Assembly (NCBI GenBank): GCA_013287475.1
Contig: JABDDT010000026.1
Location: 1-36,181, forward strand
Reading direction: 5' to 3'
Source: Bacteroidota bacterium
GTDB taxonomy: Bacteria > Bacteroidota > Bacteroidia > Chitinophagales > Chitinophagaceae
Length of the DNA: 36,181 nucleotides
Part shown: one piece after another, positions 16,980 to 25,350 of the stretch
How the letters are laid out: the number at the start of each line of letters is the position of its first letter
Position numbering within the stretch: position 1 is the first letter of the stretch
Position numbers and translations under genes: made by a program
The notes under the pieces: generated by a model
The model's input: only the letters and a program-made list of their open reading frames with translations
Database searches by the model: none
Told to the model about the DNA's origin: nothing

Positions 16980-17405
16980 ATGCCTTTCGATCCCCAAAAC
17001 GCATCTGTACTCATCCCCCATAAACCTCCGTTTGTTCTGGTTGACTGGCTCCTGTATGCAGATGAAAAAAAATCCCTCTGTAGTTTTAAAATCCCGGAAG
17101 GGAATATATTTGTTGAGCAGGGTTTTTATACCACGCCGGGAATGGTGGAATCGATGGCACAGACGGCGGCCGCAGGTACGGGATTTTTATTTAAGAAAGG
17201 GAATAAACCTGTTCCGGTCGGATATATCGGCTCTGTACAGAAACTGGAGGTGATAGAATGGCCACCGGTAAACGCAGAAATTACGATGGAGATCAGCCTG
17301 CTTACCAATATATTGCAGGTATCCCTCGTTTCCTGTAAGGTAAAATATGAGGGGAGAATCATGGCTTCCTGCGAAATGAAAATTTTTGTAAACAGTTTAT
17401 CATGA
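16980..17405 (+). CDS. Hotdog-fold 3-hydroxyacyl-ACP dehydratase, ApeP-like subunit
   Basis: The 141-residue protein has the hotdog dehydratase frame: LIPHKPPFVLVD near the N-terminus and the central-helix sequence GMVESMAQTAA with E57, equivalent to the catalytic acid of FabZ. The GHFPG segment that supplies the catalytic histidine in FabZ is missing; the region reads VEQGFYTTPGMVE. This is the pattern I associate with COG4706/ApeP proteins of aryl polyene clusters. It therefore probably needs a partner that supplies the histidine, and the protein at 27342-27707 fits. It would dehydrate 3-hydroxyacyl-ACP to trans-2-enoyl-ACP. Its stop overlaps the next start (ATGA). Confidence 0.85.
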   Translation: MPFDPQNASVLIPHKPPFVLVDWLLYADEKKSLCSFKIPEGNIFVEQGFYTTPGMVESMAQTAAAGTGFLFKKGNKPVPVGYIGSVQKLEVIEWPPVNAEITMEISLLTNILQVSLVSCKVKYEGRIMASCEMKIFVNSLS

Positions 17406-18058
17406 AGAATAAAATTTTAACACACGGTTTCTTCTTTACCCTACTGGTGGCCCCTGCTTTCATATATGGACAATCATTATCGGCGTCGGCTTTTTTCAAT
17501 AATGAATCCCTCCCTGCTACTTACCTGGGAATTGATTTTACGCTCGCAAAACTGATCAACGACGATGCTTCCAGTGCAAGAACCATCCAGTCAACACAAT
17601 TCAACGGCATCAATGACCTGATGATCAGTGAAAGTAAAAAATACGAAATCAAAGAAGCATATCATCGTAGTAACTGGACCCCGGATATTAAAGAAGTAGA
17701 GAACCGTAATGATAAAGCGAATCCTGATTCTCTCAAATCAAACAATGAAGGCGATCTCACCAGGTTGAAACCGGAGGATATCGATAAACTCGTTAGAAAT
17801 TTTAATTATGGATCTCTTAAGGGTTATGGTGTCCTGCTCATCATGGAAGGGATGAGTAAAACTGATAAACGTTGTACGATTTGGTTCACGCTGATAGATA
17901 TGGATTCAAAAAAAGTGCTGACGACTGCAAGGGTCGAAGGTAAATTGGGCAATGGATTTGGATTCCGGAATTACTGGGCTTCCGCTATTAAAAGCGCTAT
18001 CAGCCATGTAAAAAGCAAAGACTACGATCAGTGGAAAACCGGCGCAGGAAGCAAGTAG
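17402..18058 (+). CDS. Secreted protein of unknown function in the pigment cluster
   Basis: This 218-residue product has a signal peptide (about 1-23, ending AFIYGQ) and no lipobox, so a periplasmic or exported location is expected. No family was recognised. The mature part is mixed alpha/beta with strands such as GYGVLLIMEGMSKTDKRCTI and IWFTLIDMDSKKVLTTARVE. The latter resembles beta-rich envelope proteins that report a difference or modification state, but no catalytic residues stand out. Its start overlaps the dehydratase stop by four bases, so it is translated as part of the pigment operon. A role in pigment placement or envelope adaptation is inference. Confidence 0.75.
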   Translation: MKNKILTHGFFFTLLVAPAFIYGQSLSASAFFNNESLPATYLGIDFTLAKLINDDASSARTIQSTQFNGINDLMISESKKYEIKEAYHRSNWTPDIKEVENRNDKANPDSLKSNNEGDLTRLKPEDIDKLVRNFNYGSLKGYGVLLIMEGMSKTDKRCTIWFTLIDMDSKKVLTTARVEGKLGNGFGFRNYWASAIKSAISHVKSKDYDQWKTGAGSK

Positions 18059-18225
18059 AATTAAGGCATAGTCGCAGGGTTTAAAGCGTAAGGATTATGG
18101 TTTGAAGTATTAGATGCTTCGCCTTTAGTCTGATACTGGCACGTTTTCAGAGGTATGAAGCAAGACACTGAAAATAATAAATTGTTACCGGGATGGAAGG
18201 GCAGGTATTGAAGAAATAAATAAAG

Positions 18226-18669
18226 ATGTCAAAAAAAAATATATTGAAGAGTGAAACGGAAGTTCTTGTGCGATTCAATGAAGCAGATCCTCTGGGGATT
18301 GTATGGCATGGACATTATATACGTTATTTTGAAGACGGCCGCGAGGATTTTGGAAAACGCCATGGGATAAGTTATCTCGATTTTTTTAATATTGGCTTTG
18401 TAATCCCCGTCGTAAATGTGGATTGTTCTTTCAAAAAATCCCTTCGTTATGGTGATACTGTGATTGTAGAAACGACATTTATTCCATGTGATGCTGCCAA
18501 AATCAAATTCAGTTATCGTTTATTTAATAAGAAAACACAGGATCTGGTAGCCACCGGCAACTCCATACAGGTTTTTCTCGACAGGGAACATTCCGTTCTG
18601 CAACTCCTCAATCCCCCTTTTTTTGAGGAATGGAAAAGAAAATACCTTCATCCCAAACAACATCCATGA
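18226..18669 (+). CDS. Acyl-CoA/ACP thioesterase, 4-hydroxybenzoyl-CoA thioesterase family (ApeK-like)
   Basis: The 147-residue hotdog thioesterase has the active-site loop NEADPLGIVWHGHYIRYFEDG, in which D21 is the catalytic aspartate of the YbgC/4HBT family. The following FFNIGFVIPVVNVDCSFKKS and SLRYGD are also typical. It would hydrolyse acyl-thioesters, either to release products or to edit stalled ACPs. A 167-base gap without clear signals precedes it. Its stop codon overlaps the start of the next ketosynthase gene (ATGA at 18666-18669), so it belongs to the same translational chain. Confidence 0.9.
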   Translation: MSKKNILKSETEVLVRFNEADPLGIVWHGHYIRYFEDGREDFGKRHGISYLDFFNIGFVIPVVNVDCSFKKSLRYGDTVIVETTFIPCDAAKIKFSYRLFNKKTQDLVATGNSIQVFLDREHSVLQLLNPPFFEEWKRKYLHPKQHP

Positions 18670-19784
18670 GAAATGTATATGTGACAGCTGACAATATATT
18701 CTCGCCCCTTGGAAAAAATACTTTTACCAATATGGATTCCCTGAAGAAAGGCATAACCGGTATACAGTTACATAAAACGAATATTTCTCCCGAACCATTT
18801 TATGCTTCCCTTTTTTCGCCGGAAGAAAAAAGAGATGAAGAATTAATAACTTACTTCGAACGCATCATAATAAATTCAGCGCTGGATGCCATGCAGCAAA
18901 TTGATTTTGATCCGGGAAACAAAAAAAACGGATTTATTCTTTCTACAACGAAGGGCAATATCAGTCTTATAGAAAATTTATCGGATGAAAATATTCCTGA
19001 GAATCGTGTTTCTTTAAATACCAGCGCCGGTATTATTGCAAATTATCTTGGTTTCGTTTCGGAGCCGCTTGTAATTTCGCACGCGTGTATTTCCGGTTTA
19101 CTGGCTATCATCACAGGCATGCGCCTGATCCAGTCCGGTGTGCATGAAAACATTGTCATATCGGGAGCTGATCTTATCAGCACATTTATTTTTTCGGGGT
19201 TCCGGTCATTTCAGGCTATCAGCCCTGGTCCATGCAAACCCTTTGATGCCGCCAGAGATGGAATCAGTCTCGGGGAAGCTGCTGCCACAATAATCCTATC
19301 AGCAAATAAAACGCCGGATGCTATTTTGCTGGGTGGAGGTTCTGTTTCGAATGATGCAAATCATATCTCTGGTCCTTCCCGTACCGGGGAAGAACTATTT
19401 CTCGCCATCGGCCGCGCTTTAAATCAGGCAGGAACCCATGCAGATGAAATAGATTTTATTTCGGCTCACGGAACAGCAACCCGGTTTAACGATGAGATGG
19501 AAGCCAAAGCTTTTCACCTGGCATCGTTGTCAGAAGTTCCAACAAATAGTCTGAAAGGTTACTATGGTCATACCCTTGGTGCGGCCGGCATATTGGAATC
19601 CATTGTGACAATAAATTCAATGAGAGATAATATTATTCTTCCCTCATTTGGGTTTAAAACACCAGGAACTGAAATGCCCGTCAATATCGTTAAGGAATTA
19701 AAACAGGAGAAATTGAATAAATGTTTAAAAACAGCGTCTGGGTTTGGGGGGTGTAATGCAGCGCTGGTAATTCTCAATTATTAA
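18666..19784 (+). CDS. Beta-ketoacyl-ACP synthase-like protein, KS 2
   Basis: The 372-residue product starts at ATG 18666 (ATGA overlap with the thioesterase stop). The open frame reaches upstream to 18630, but MRNVYVTADNIFSPLG is the natural family start. The catalytic set is present: C141 in ISHACISG, H268 in SAHGTAT, H302 in YYGHTLGAAG and K297. Compared with KS 1 and KS 3 the N-terminal half is divergent and the nucleophile context is unusual (HAC rather than TAC), indicating a specialised substrate. The 3' end, including the stop codon, lies inside an AT-rich palindrome. Confidence 0.9.
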   Translation: MRNVYVTADNIFSPLGKNTFTNMDSLKKGITGIQLHKTNISPEPFYASLFSPEEKRDEELITYFERIIINSALDAMQQIDFDPGNKKNGFILSTTKGNISLIENLSDENIPENRVSLNTSAGIIANYLGFVSEPLVISHACISGLLAIITGMRLIQSGVHENIVISGADLISTFIFSGFRSFQAISPGPCKPFDAARDGISLGEAAATIILSANKTPDAILLGGGSVSNDANHISGPSRTGEELFLAIGRALNQAGTHADEIDFISAHGTATRFNDEMEAKAFHLASLSEVPTNSLKGYYGHTLGAAGILESIVTINSMRDNIILPSFGFKTPGTEMPVNIVKELKQEKLNKCLKTASGFGGCNAALVILNY

Positions 19785-19820
19785 TTATTAATTATTAATT
19801 ATTAATTAATAATTGAGAAT
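19770..19820. repeat. AT-rich perfect inverted repeat covering the end of the KS 2 gene
   Basis: ATTCTCAATTATTAATTA (19770-19787) and TAATTAATAATTGAGAAT (19803-19820) are exact reverse complements with a 15-base AT-only loop. The stop codon TAA at 19782-19784 lies in the left arm. Strength is limited by the AT content, and no T-run follows, so it may be a weak terminator, an RNA-stability element or an expanded repeat. Confidence 0.7.
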
Positions 19821-19871
19821 AAATATCTGGACAAACATTAATCATTAATAATTAATATTTGATAATTAAAA

Positions 19872-20948
19872 ATGAGGTTTTTTAAAAAAGACAATAAAAC
19901 TGCATTCGAAGCAAAGGGGCTGGCACAGTGGATTGCATTCGGACCTGTTGTATTCCAGGTTGCGCGCGTGTTGCGCAACACCGGTGTGCTCCGGATCCTG
20001 CTGGAAAAAGGCAGTTCAGGTCTTACAATGGTGGAGATTCAGGAACAGCTGCAATTACCCTTTTATGGATTGCGCGTACTGCTGGAATCGGGCCTTGGCA
20101 TTGGACTGGTGGTTTTGAATGATGAGAAATATAACATCACCAAAACGGGAACATATATTCACAACGATCCCCTCACCAATGTGAATATGAATTTCGTACA
20201 TGATATATGTTACAAAGGATTATTCGCCCTCGACAAAAGTATAGAAACAGGAAAACCCGAAGGCTTAAAAGAATTTGGAAACTGGGATACGATTTATGAA
20301 GGACTTTCTTCCCTTCCGCCACAGGTACAAAAAAGCTGGTTTGCCTTCGACCACTTCTTTTCAGATATTGCTTTCCCTCCAGCTTTATCAAAAGTATATA
20401 ATGACAGCATAAAAAAAATTCTGGATATTGGAGGCAATACAGGGAAATGGGCAATCGCGAGCGCAGGCTATGTAAAGGATATCGAAATAACTATTATGGA
20501 TCTTCCCGGACAGCTTGAAGTTGCCAGGGAAAAAGTTAAACAGGCCGGATTAAGCGATCGCATTAATTTTTATCCCGCCAACCTGCTCGATGAAAAAACA
20601 GTTTTCCCAAAAGGTTTCGATGCCATTTGGATGAGCCAGTTCCTGGATTGTTTTTCTGAGACTGAAATCATTTCAATTTTAAAACGTTGCTACGATTCAA
20701 TAACAGATGATCAATATGTATTAATCCTTGAAGCGTTTTGGGATACACAAAGATTTGAAGCGGCTGCATTTTGTTTACAGCAGACTTCAATTTATTTTAC
20801 AGCCCTGGCCAATGGCAATAGCCAGATGTACCATTCGAAAGTTTTTATCAGATGTATTGAGGACGCGGGTTTTATGGTGGAGGAAAGAATTGATGATATC
20901 GGTCTTAGTCATACCCTGCTGAAATGTAAAAAAAGAAAATCTATTTAA
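19872..20948 (+). CDS. SAM-dependent methyltransferase, O-methyltransferase family 2 fold
   Basis: The 358-residue protein has an N-terminal dimerisation/winged-helix region (~16-95) and a Rossmann domain with SAM motif ILDIGGNTGK (183-192) followed by IMDLPGQLEVA. In plant-type O-methyltransferases the catalytic His lies in a LHDWxD-like sequence. Here the aligned stretch is FLDCFSETE, with D259 where the His would be. It may therefore methylate carbon rather than oxygen, which fits the ring C-methyl group of many aryl polyenes and flexirubins. It is followed 15 bases later by the halogenase-like gene; both are likely ring-tailoring enzymes. Confidence 0.85.
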   Translation: MRFFKKDNKTAFEAKGLAQWIAFGPVVFQVARVLRNTGVLRILLEKGSSGLTMVEIQEQLQLPFYGLRVLLESGLGIGLVVLNDEKYNITKTGTYIHNDPLTNVNMNFVHDICYKGLFALDKSIETGKPEGLKEFGNWDTIYEGLSSLPPQVQKSWFAFDHFFSDIAFPPALSKVYNDSIKKILDIGGNTGKWAIASAGYVKDIEITIMDLPGQLEVAREKVKQAGLSDRINFYPANLLDEKTVFPKGFDAIWMSQFLDCFSETEIISILKRCYDSITDDQYVLILEAFWDTQRFEAAAFCLQQTSIYFTALANGNSQMYHSKVFIRCIEDAGFMVEERIDDIGLSHTLLKCKKRKSI

Positions 20949-20963
20949 AGATAAATTCATATT

Positions 20964-22214
20964 ATGTCTATTCAAACCACAGATGTCCTGGTCATTGGTG
21001 CCGGTCCTGCAGGCACGGTCGCTGCTTCTATTGTTAATAAGTCAGGTTATAAAGTAAGGATTGTGGAAAAAATGAAATTCCCCCGATTTGTGATTGGAGA
21101 AAGTCTTCTGCCCCGTTGTATGGAAGCACTCGAAGAAGCAGGTTTCCTGGACGCGGTGAAAGCTAAAAAGTTCCAGGAGAAGGGTGGCGCTAAGTTTGTA
21201 AAGAACGGTAAGATCTGTGATTATCGTTTTTCGGAACAATTCACCAAAGGATGGGAATGGACCTGGCAGGTTCCACGCGCCGAATTTGATAAAATACTCG
21301 CTGATACGGTTGAGAAAATGGGCGTTCTCATTGATTATGAAACCACAGTAACCGCCATAGAATTCAAGGGCTCCGATTCAATTACGACAGTGATCGATAA
21401 AAACGGAACCGAATCGCAGATCAAAGCAAGATTCATCATCGATGGAAGTGGTTACGGACGGGTAATTCCGAAACTTTTCAAAATGGATAAACCCTCCAAT
21501 CTACCTTCCCGAAAGGCTTTGTTCACCCACACAGTCGATCTGCGCAGGGAGATGTCGGATGAACCAAACCGGATAACGATCGTTGTTCATAAACCCGGAG
21601 TATGGATCTGGATCATACCTTTTTCTACCGGAATAACTTCTTTGGGTTTTGTTGGCGATCCATCTTTTTTTGCAACCTATCCGGGCGATACGGAAAAGCA
21701 ATTAAGATCCATGATCGCAGATGAGCCTTATCTTAAAGAAAGATTTAAAGATATTGAATTTTTATTCGAACCCCGGGTTCTTGAATCATGGTCTTCTACG
21801 ACGGATCGTTTTTTCGGGGAGGGTTTTGTTCTAACAGGAAATGTTACCGAATTTCTGGACCCTGTATTTTCTTCCGGAGTTACACTGGCAACAGTTTCAA
21901 GTCAGATCGCCGGAAAACTTGTTGTAGAAAAATTAAAAGGACGTGAAATAGACTGGGAAAATGAATATATGAAAATCATGATGCAGGGAGTGGATACTTT
22001 TCGTTCCTATGTTATGGCCTGGTATGAAGGCACGCTTGACACCATATTCTTTGCGGATGATCAGGATCCGCTGATCAATAGTCAGATCTGTTCCGTGCTG
22101 GCAGGTTATGTTTGGGACATCAGTAATCCTTATGTGAAAAATCATAAAACCGGATTACACCGACTTGCTTCCGTGATCACTTACCGTGATAGTCTGAAGT
22201 CGAAATTGATTTAA
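20964..22214 (+). CDS. FAD-dependent halogenase-like oxidoreductase
   Basis: The 416-residue flavoprotein has the FAD-binding GAGPAG (12-17) and the sequence MKFPRFVIGESLLP, followed by FQEKGGAKF (K73). WTWQVPRAEFDKIL is also present, as is the halogenase signature WIWIIP (214-219, W-x-W-x-I-P). These together separate it from plain monooxygenases and geranylgeranyl reductase relatives. It would use FADH2, oxygen and chloride or bromide to halogenate an aromatic ring, matching the chlorinated aryl end of many flexirubins. It lies right after the methyltransferase gene. No flavin reductase is encoded nearby, so reduced flavin must come from elsewhere. Confidence 0.85.
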   Translation: MSIQTTDVLVIGAGPAGTVAASIVNKSGYKVRIVEKMKFPRFVIGESLLPRCMEALEEAGFLDAVKAKKFQEKGGAKFVKNGKICDYRFSEQFTKGWEWTWQVPRAEFDKILADTVEKMGVLIDYETTVTAIEFKGSDSITTVIDKNGTESQIKARFIIDGSGYGRVIPKLFKMDKPSNLPSRKALFTHTVDLRREMSDEPNRITIVVHKPGVWIWIIPFSTGITSLGFVGDPSFFATYPGDTEKQLRSMIADEPYLKERFKDIEFLFEPRVLESWSSTTDRFFGEGFVLTGNVTEFLDPVFSSGVTLATVSSQIAGKLVVEKLKGREIDWENEYMKIMMQGVDTFRSYVMAWYEGTLDTIFFADDQDPLINSQICSVLAGYVWDISNPYVKNHKTGLHRLASVITYRDSLKSKLI

Positions 22215-22228
22215 ATCTTAAGAATACA

Positions 22229-22852
22229 TTGCAACCTGTACCAAATATTTCCGCTTACTGCCTGATCTCTCCAAATAAAATTTTCCTGGATGGACAGATT
22301 ATTTTTGAGCATCCAGGATCTGCAGGAATTTTTCTGGATAAAACATATGATCATTTGGACTTTCCTTATCCGAAATTTTATAAAATGGATAATCTCTGTA
22401 AACTCGGCTTCCTGGCTGTCGAGATCCTGCTAAAAGGGAGGTCTCATGAAAAAAAATACAGTGATTCAGAAACCGGACTGGTACTCAGCAATTCGCATGC
22501 GAGCCTCGACGTAGATTTAAAATATTCAAAAACCATCCATTCCGGCGCTAGTCCTGCCTTATTTGTTTATACCTTACCGAATATTGTAATTGGAGAAATA
22601 TCCATACGTCACCATTTCAAAGGTGAAAATGCATTTTTTGTGTTTAAACACTTCGATGGTAATTTTATGGCTGAATATGTGTCGGGCTTAATTGAAAACA
22701 AACTCATAAAAAGCTGTATCTGTGGATGGGTGGATATTTTGAAAGAAGATTACCGCGCCATACTTTTTTTAGTAGAAACAGGTGGCGGAGAAAATAAACT
22801 ACCTTTTAATGCGGATAATTTGAATAAACTGAATGAGTCTGAACATGGATAA
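22229..22852 (+). CDS. Degenerate ketosynthase-like protein lacking catalytic residues
   Basis: The 207-residue product begins at TTG 22229, 14 bases after the halogenase stop; no ATG fits upstream. It resembles only the N-terminal half of a beta-ketoacyl synthase: GLVLSNSHASLDVDLKY, then SPALFVYTLPNIVIGEISIR, equivalent to the KS region before the active site. The sequence after that carries no Cys nucleophile, and the C-terminal half with the two His residues is absent. From memory, proteins like it occur in other Bacteroidota aryl polyene clusters. A structural or scaffolding role with the ACP or the other ketosynthases is inference. Confidence 0.75.
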   Translation: MQPVPNISAYCLISPNKIFLDGQIIFEHPGSAGIFLDKTYDHLDFPYPKFYKMDNLCKLGFLAVEILLKGRSHEKKYSDSETGLVLSNSHASLDVDLKYSKTIHSGASPALFVYTLPNIVIGEISIRHHFKGENAFFVFKHFDGNFMAEYVSGLIENKLIKSCICGWVDILKEDYRAILFLVETGGGENKLPFNADNLNKLNESEHG

Positions 22853-23117
22853 ACTAATGTATAAACTGAAGGAACAGATTATTGAGAGACTGCATTTGAA
22901 AGATCTGAAACCAGAAAATATCGGAGATGACCAGCCTCTGTTTGTTGAAGGAATCGGGCTGGACTCTATCGACGCGCTGGAACTGATCGTTTTATTGCAG
23001 CAGGAATACAATATTAAATTGTCCAATGCTGAAGACGGACCCCGCGTTTTTCATTCTGTAAGAACCATCGCAGATTATATTACCGCAAACAGCGGCGCTT
23101 TAAAGGTTACCACATGA
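22845..23117 (+). CDS. Acyl carrier protein, ACP 2
   Basis: This 90-residue carrier protein has the attachment serine in GIGLDSIDALELIVLLQ (S41 from the start at ATG 22845). An alternative in-frame ATG at 22833 would add MSLN; the later one is preferred because it gives the usual ACP N-terminus. Both overlap the end of the preceding gene. Its stop overlaps the KS 3 start (ATGA at 23114-23117), so ACP 2, KS 3 and the chain-length factor form one module and ACP 2 is the best candidate for the polyene chain carrier. Confidence 0.92.
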   Translation: MDKLMYKLKEQIIERLHLKDLKPENIGDDQPLFVEGIGLDSIDALELIVLLQQEYNIKLSNAEDGPRVFHSVRTIADYITANSGALKVTT

Positions 23118-24313
23118 GTAGCCATACTTTTGTTGCAGGCATGGGCATTGTTTCCGCAATAGGCAATGGCCTTCTTGCTAATCTTCAATCATTGAGCAAC
23201 GAAAAAGCGGGAATTGGAAAAATGAAATTTCTGCAATCCATTCATAGTGGAGAACTGCCTGTCGGCGAAGTAAAATTTAGTAATGGAGAACTTGCAGCAA
23301 TCTCCGGACTTTCATCTCAACTTCCCCGTACGGCTCTGTTAAGCAGTATTGCAGCATATGAAGCGCTCCTGGATGCCGGATGGGATAAAAGTTTTTCTCA
23401 GCGAACAGGTTTTATTTCAGCCAACACTGTCGGAGGAATGGATAAAACTGAAAATTTCTTTAAACTTTTTTCAAAAAATTCTGCTGCAGGAAAACTCGCT
23501 GATGTAGTAAATCATGAATGCGGTGCAGTAACCGAACTGGTAGCCGGTCAATTGGGTATCCGGCATTTTGTTAGTACCGTAAGTACGGCCTGTTCCTCTT
23601 CCGCAAATGCAATATTCACCGGTGCACGCATGATCAGGGCCGGCATGATTGACTATGCACTTGTAGGCGGAGCAGATGCACTAACACGTTTTACACTGAA
23701 TGGTTTCAATACGCTCATGATACTTGACAAGGAATTATGCAAACCATTTGATGAAAACCGCCATGGATTGAATCTCGGAGAAGGAGCAGCTTACCTGTTG
23801 CTGGTGTCGGAAAATGGGTTGAACCAACTGGGGAAAAAACCTTATGCCCTGGTCAGTGGATATGCCAATGCCAACGATGCTTTTCATCAGACGGCCTCTT
23901 CTCCGGAAGGAACAGGTTCATACCTTGCAATGAAGAATGCTTTGGATAACGCCGGAATCCAGCCTGGTGAAATAGATTATATCAATCTGCATGGAACAGG
24001 AACCCAAAATAATGACATCGCAGAAGGAACGGCTATCCAGTTATTGTTTGATCAGTCCTTTCCTAAAATGAGCTCTACCAAGGCCTATACGGGTCATACA
24101 CTTGGCGCAAGTGGAGCCGTGGAAGCCGTTTATTCAATACTTGCCATTCAGCAGGGGATCATTTTTCCTAACCTGCGACTGCAAACACCCATGAAAGAAT
24201 TTCCTTTTAAACCGGTTTCAGGTTTTTTAAGAAACCAGAAAATCAAATCTGTGATGTCGAATTCATTTGGTTTCGGAGGAAATTGTACATCACTTATTTT
24301 CTCTGCAGCTTAA
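23114..24313 (+). CDS. Beta-ketoacyl-ACP synthase, KS 3 (partner of the chain-length factor)
   Basis: This 399-residue condensing enzyme is complete: C160 in STACSSSANAI, H293 in NLHGTGTQNND, K323 and H328 in AYTGHTLGASGA, and the C-terminal FGFGGNCTSL. It is directly followed, after 8 bases, by a ketosynthase-like chain-length factor, the same arrangement as ApeO-ApeC in aryl polyene clusters and as KS-alpha/KS-beta in type II polyketide systems. The two probably form a heterodimer that iteratively extends the aryl starter with malonyl-ACP and sets the number of double bonds. Confidence 0.95.
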   Translation: MSSHTFVAGMGIVSAIGNGLLANLQSLSNEKAGIGKMKFLQSIHSGELPVGEVKFSNGELAAISGLSSQLPRTALLSSIAAYEALLDAGWDKSFSQRTGFISANTVGGMDKTENFFKLFSKNSAAGKLADVVNHECGAVTELVAGQLGIRHFVSTVSTACSSSANAIFTGARMIRAGMIDYALVGGADALTRFTLNGFNTLMILDKELCKPFDENRHGLNLGEGAAYLLLVSENGLNQLGKKPYALVSGYANANDAFHQTASSPEGTGSYLAMKNALDNAGIQPGEIDYINLHGTGTQNNDIAEGTAIQLLFDQSFPKMSSTKAYTGHTLGASGAVEAVYSILAIQQGIIFPNLRLQTPMKEFPFKPVSGFLRNQKIKSVMSNSFGFGGNCTSLIFSAA

Positions 24314-24321
24314 AAGAACTT

Positions 24322-25350
24322 ATGAAAGTTTATATACGGTCCGCGGGAAATATTTCTCCACAGCACAGTCTGGATACGGATTCCTTTTTTCTGTCCCGTA
24401 CAACTACTTCAAATAATTATTTCAAATCAGTAGAGCCGGATTATGATTCATTCATAGATAGTAAAATGATCCGCCGAATGAGCCGGATTGTTAAAATGGG
24501 CGTAACAGCTGCGATAACCTGTCTCAAAGAAGCTCATGTCGAAATCCCTGCCGCCATAGTAACTGCAACAGCTTACGGCTGTCTGGAAGACAGTTCATCA
24601 TTCCTTCGGCGCATGATTGAATTTGACGAAAAATTATTGAGTCCCACCGCATTTATCCAGTCCACCCATAATACCGTCGGGGCCCAGATAGCTCTTATGC
24701 TCAAATGTCATAACTATAATAATACCATCGTGCATCGTGGGCTTTCGTTTGAAAATGCTCTGACTGAATCAATACTGCTTCTGAAGGAAGGAACCCGACC
24801 GGTTTTGGTCGGTGCAATGGATGAAATTACTGATGACAGTCAAGCTATTTTAAGCCGGTTCGGACTCTACAGAAAAACGGATAATCGGATGGGAAATATC
24901 GCAGGAGAAGGCGCAGCTTTCTTTCTGCTGGAAAAAGATCAGGGGAAAAAATCCCTTGCAATTTTAAAAGGGCTTCATATCCTGTATAAGCCTGAAAGCA
25001 ATAAAGCAATTCAACATTCCCTACTTGAATTCCTGAAAGAAAAAGAAACGACCCTGGATCAGATCGGACTCATCCTCACCTCTCATACTGGCAATAAAAA
25101 AATGGATGAGCAGGACAAAGAACTTATGAATTCAGTATTCAGGAATAAGGTAACTTTTCCGTTCAAATCACTTTGCGGAGATTACCCGACTGCATCAGGA
25201 TTCGCCTTATGGATGGGGTCTGTCATATTGAAAGAACAAATGGCGCCATTCTGGATGGAGCACGGACCCCAGTTCCCACTCAGTAATATACTAATACATC
25301 ATCATTCAGGGAATTCCCATCATAGTTTCATTTTAATTAGCGAATCTTGA
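24322..25350 (+). CDS. Ketosynthase chain-length factor (Ketoacyl-synt_2, ApeC-like)
   Basis: The product is 342 residues from ATG 24322, where MKVYIRSAGNISPQ is the natural start; the frame is open upstream to 24283 within the KS 3 gene. It has the fold pattern of a ketosynthase but no nucleophilic Cys: the equivalent region reads SPTAFIQSTHNTVGAQIAL and TIVHRGLSFENALTE. The two catalytic His of the C-terminal half are also not evident. This matches the Pfam Ketoacyl-synt_2 group annotated as chain-length factor. It should dimerise with KS 3. Its stop overlaps the deacetylase start (TTGA). Confidence 0.88.
   Translation: MKVYIRSAGNISPQHSLDTDSFFLSRTTTSNNYFKSVEPDYDSFIDSKMIRRMSRIVKMGVTAAITCLKEAHVEIPAAIVTATAYGCLEDSSSFLRRMIEFDEKLLSPTAFIQSTHNTVGAQIALMLKCHNYNNTIVHRGLSFENALTESILLLKEGTRPVLVGAMDEITDDSQAILSRFGLYRKTDNRMGNIAGEGAAFFLLEKDQGKKSLAILKGLHILYKPESNKAIQHSLLEFLKEKETTLDQIGLILTSHTGNKKMDEQDKELMNSVFRNKVTFPFKSLCGDYPTASGFALWMGSVILKEQMAPFWMEHGPQFPLSNILIHHHSGNSHHSFILISES

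Noticed and set aside
18059-18225. Hidden gene or regulatory RNA in the gap before the thioesterase
   Set aside because: No convincing ORF, promoter box or strong pairing; only a degenerate TTAAGGC/TTTAAAGCG stretch is visible.
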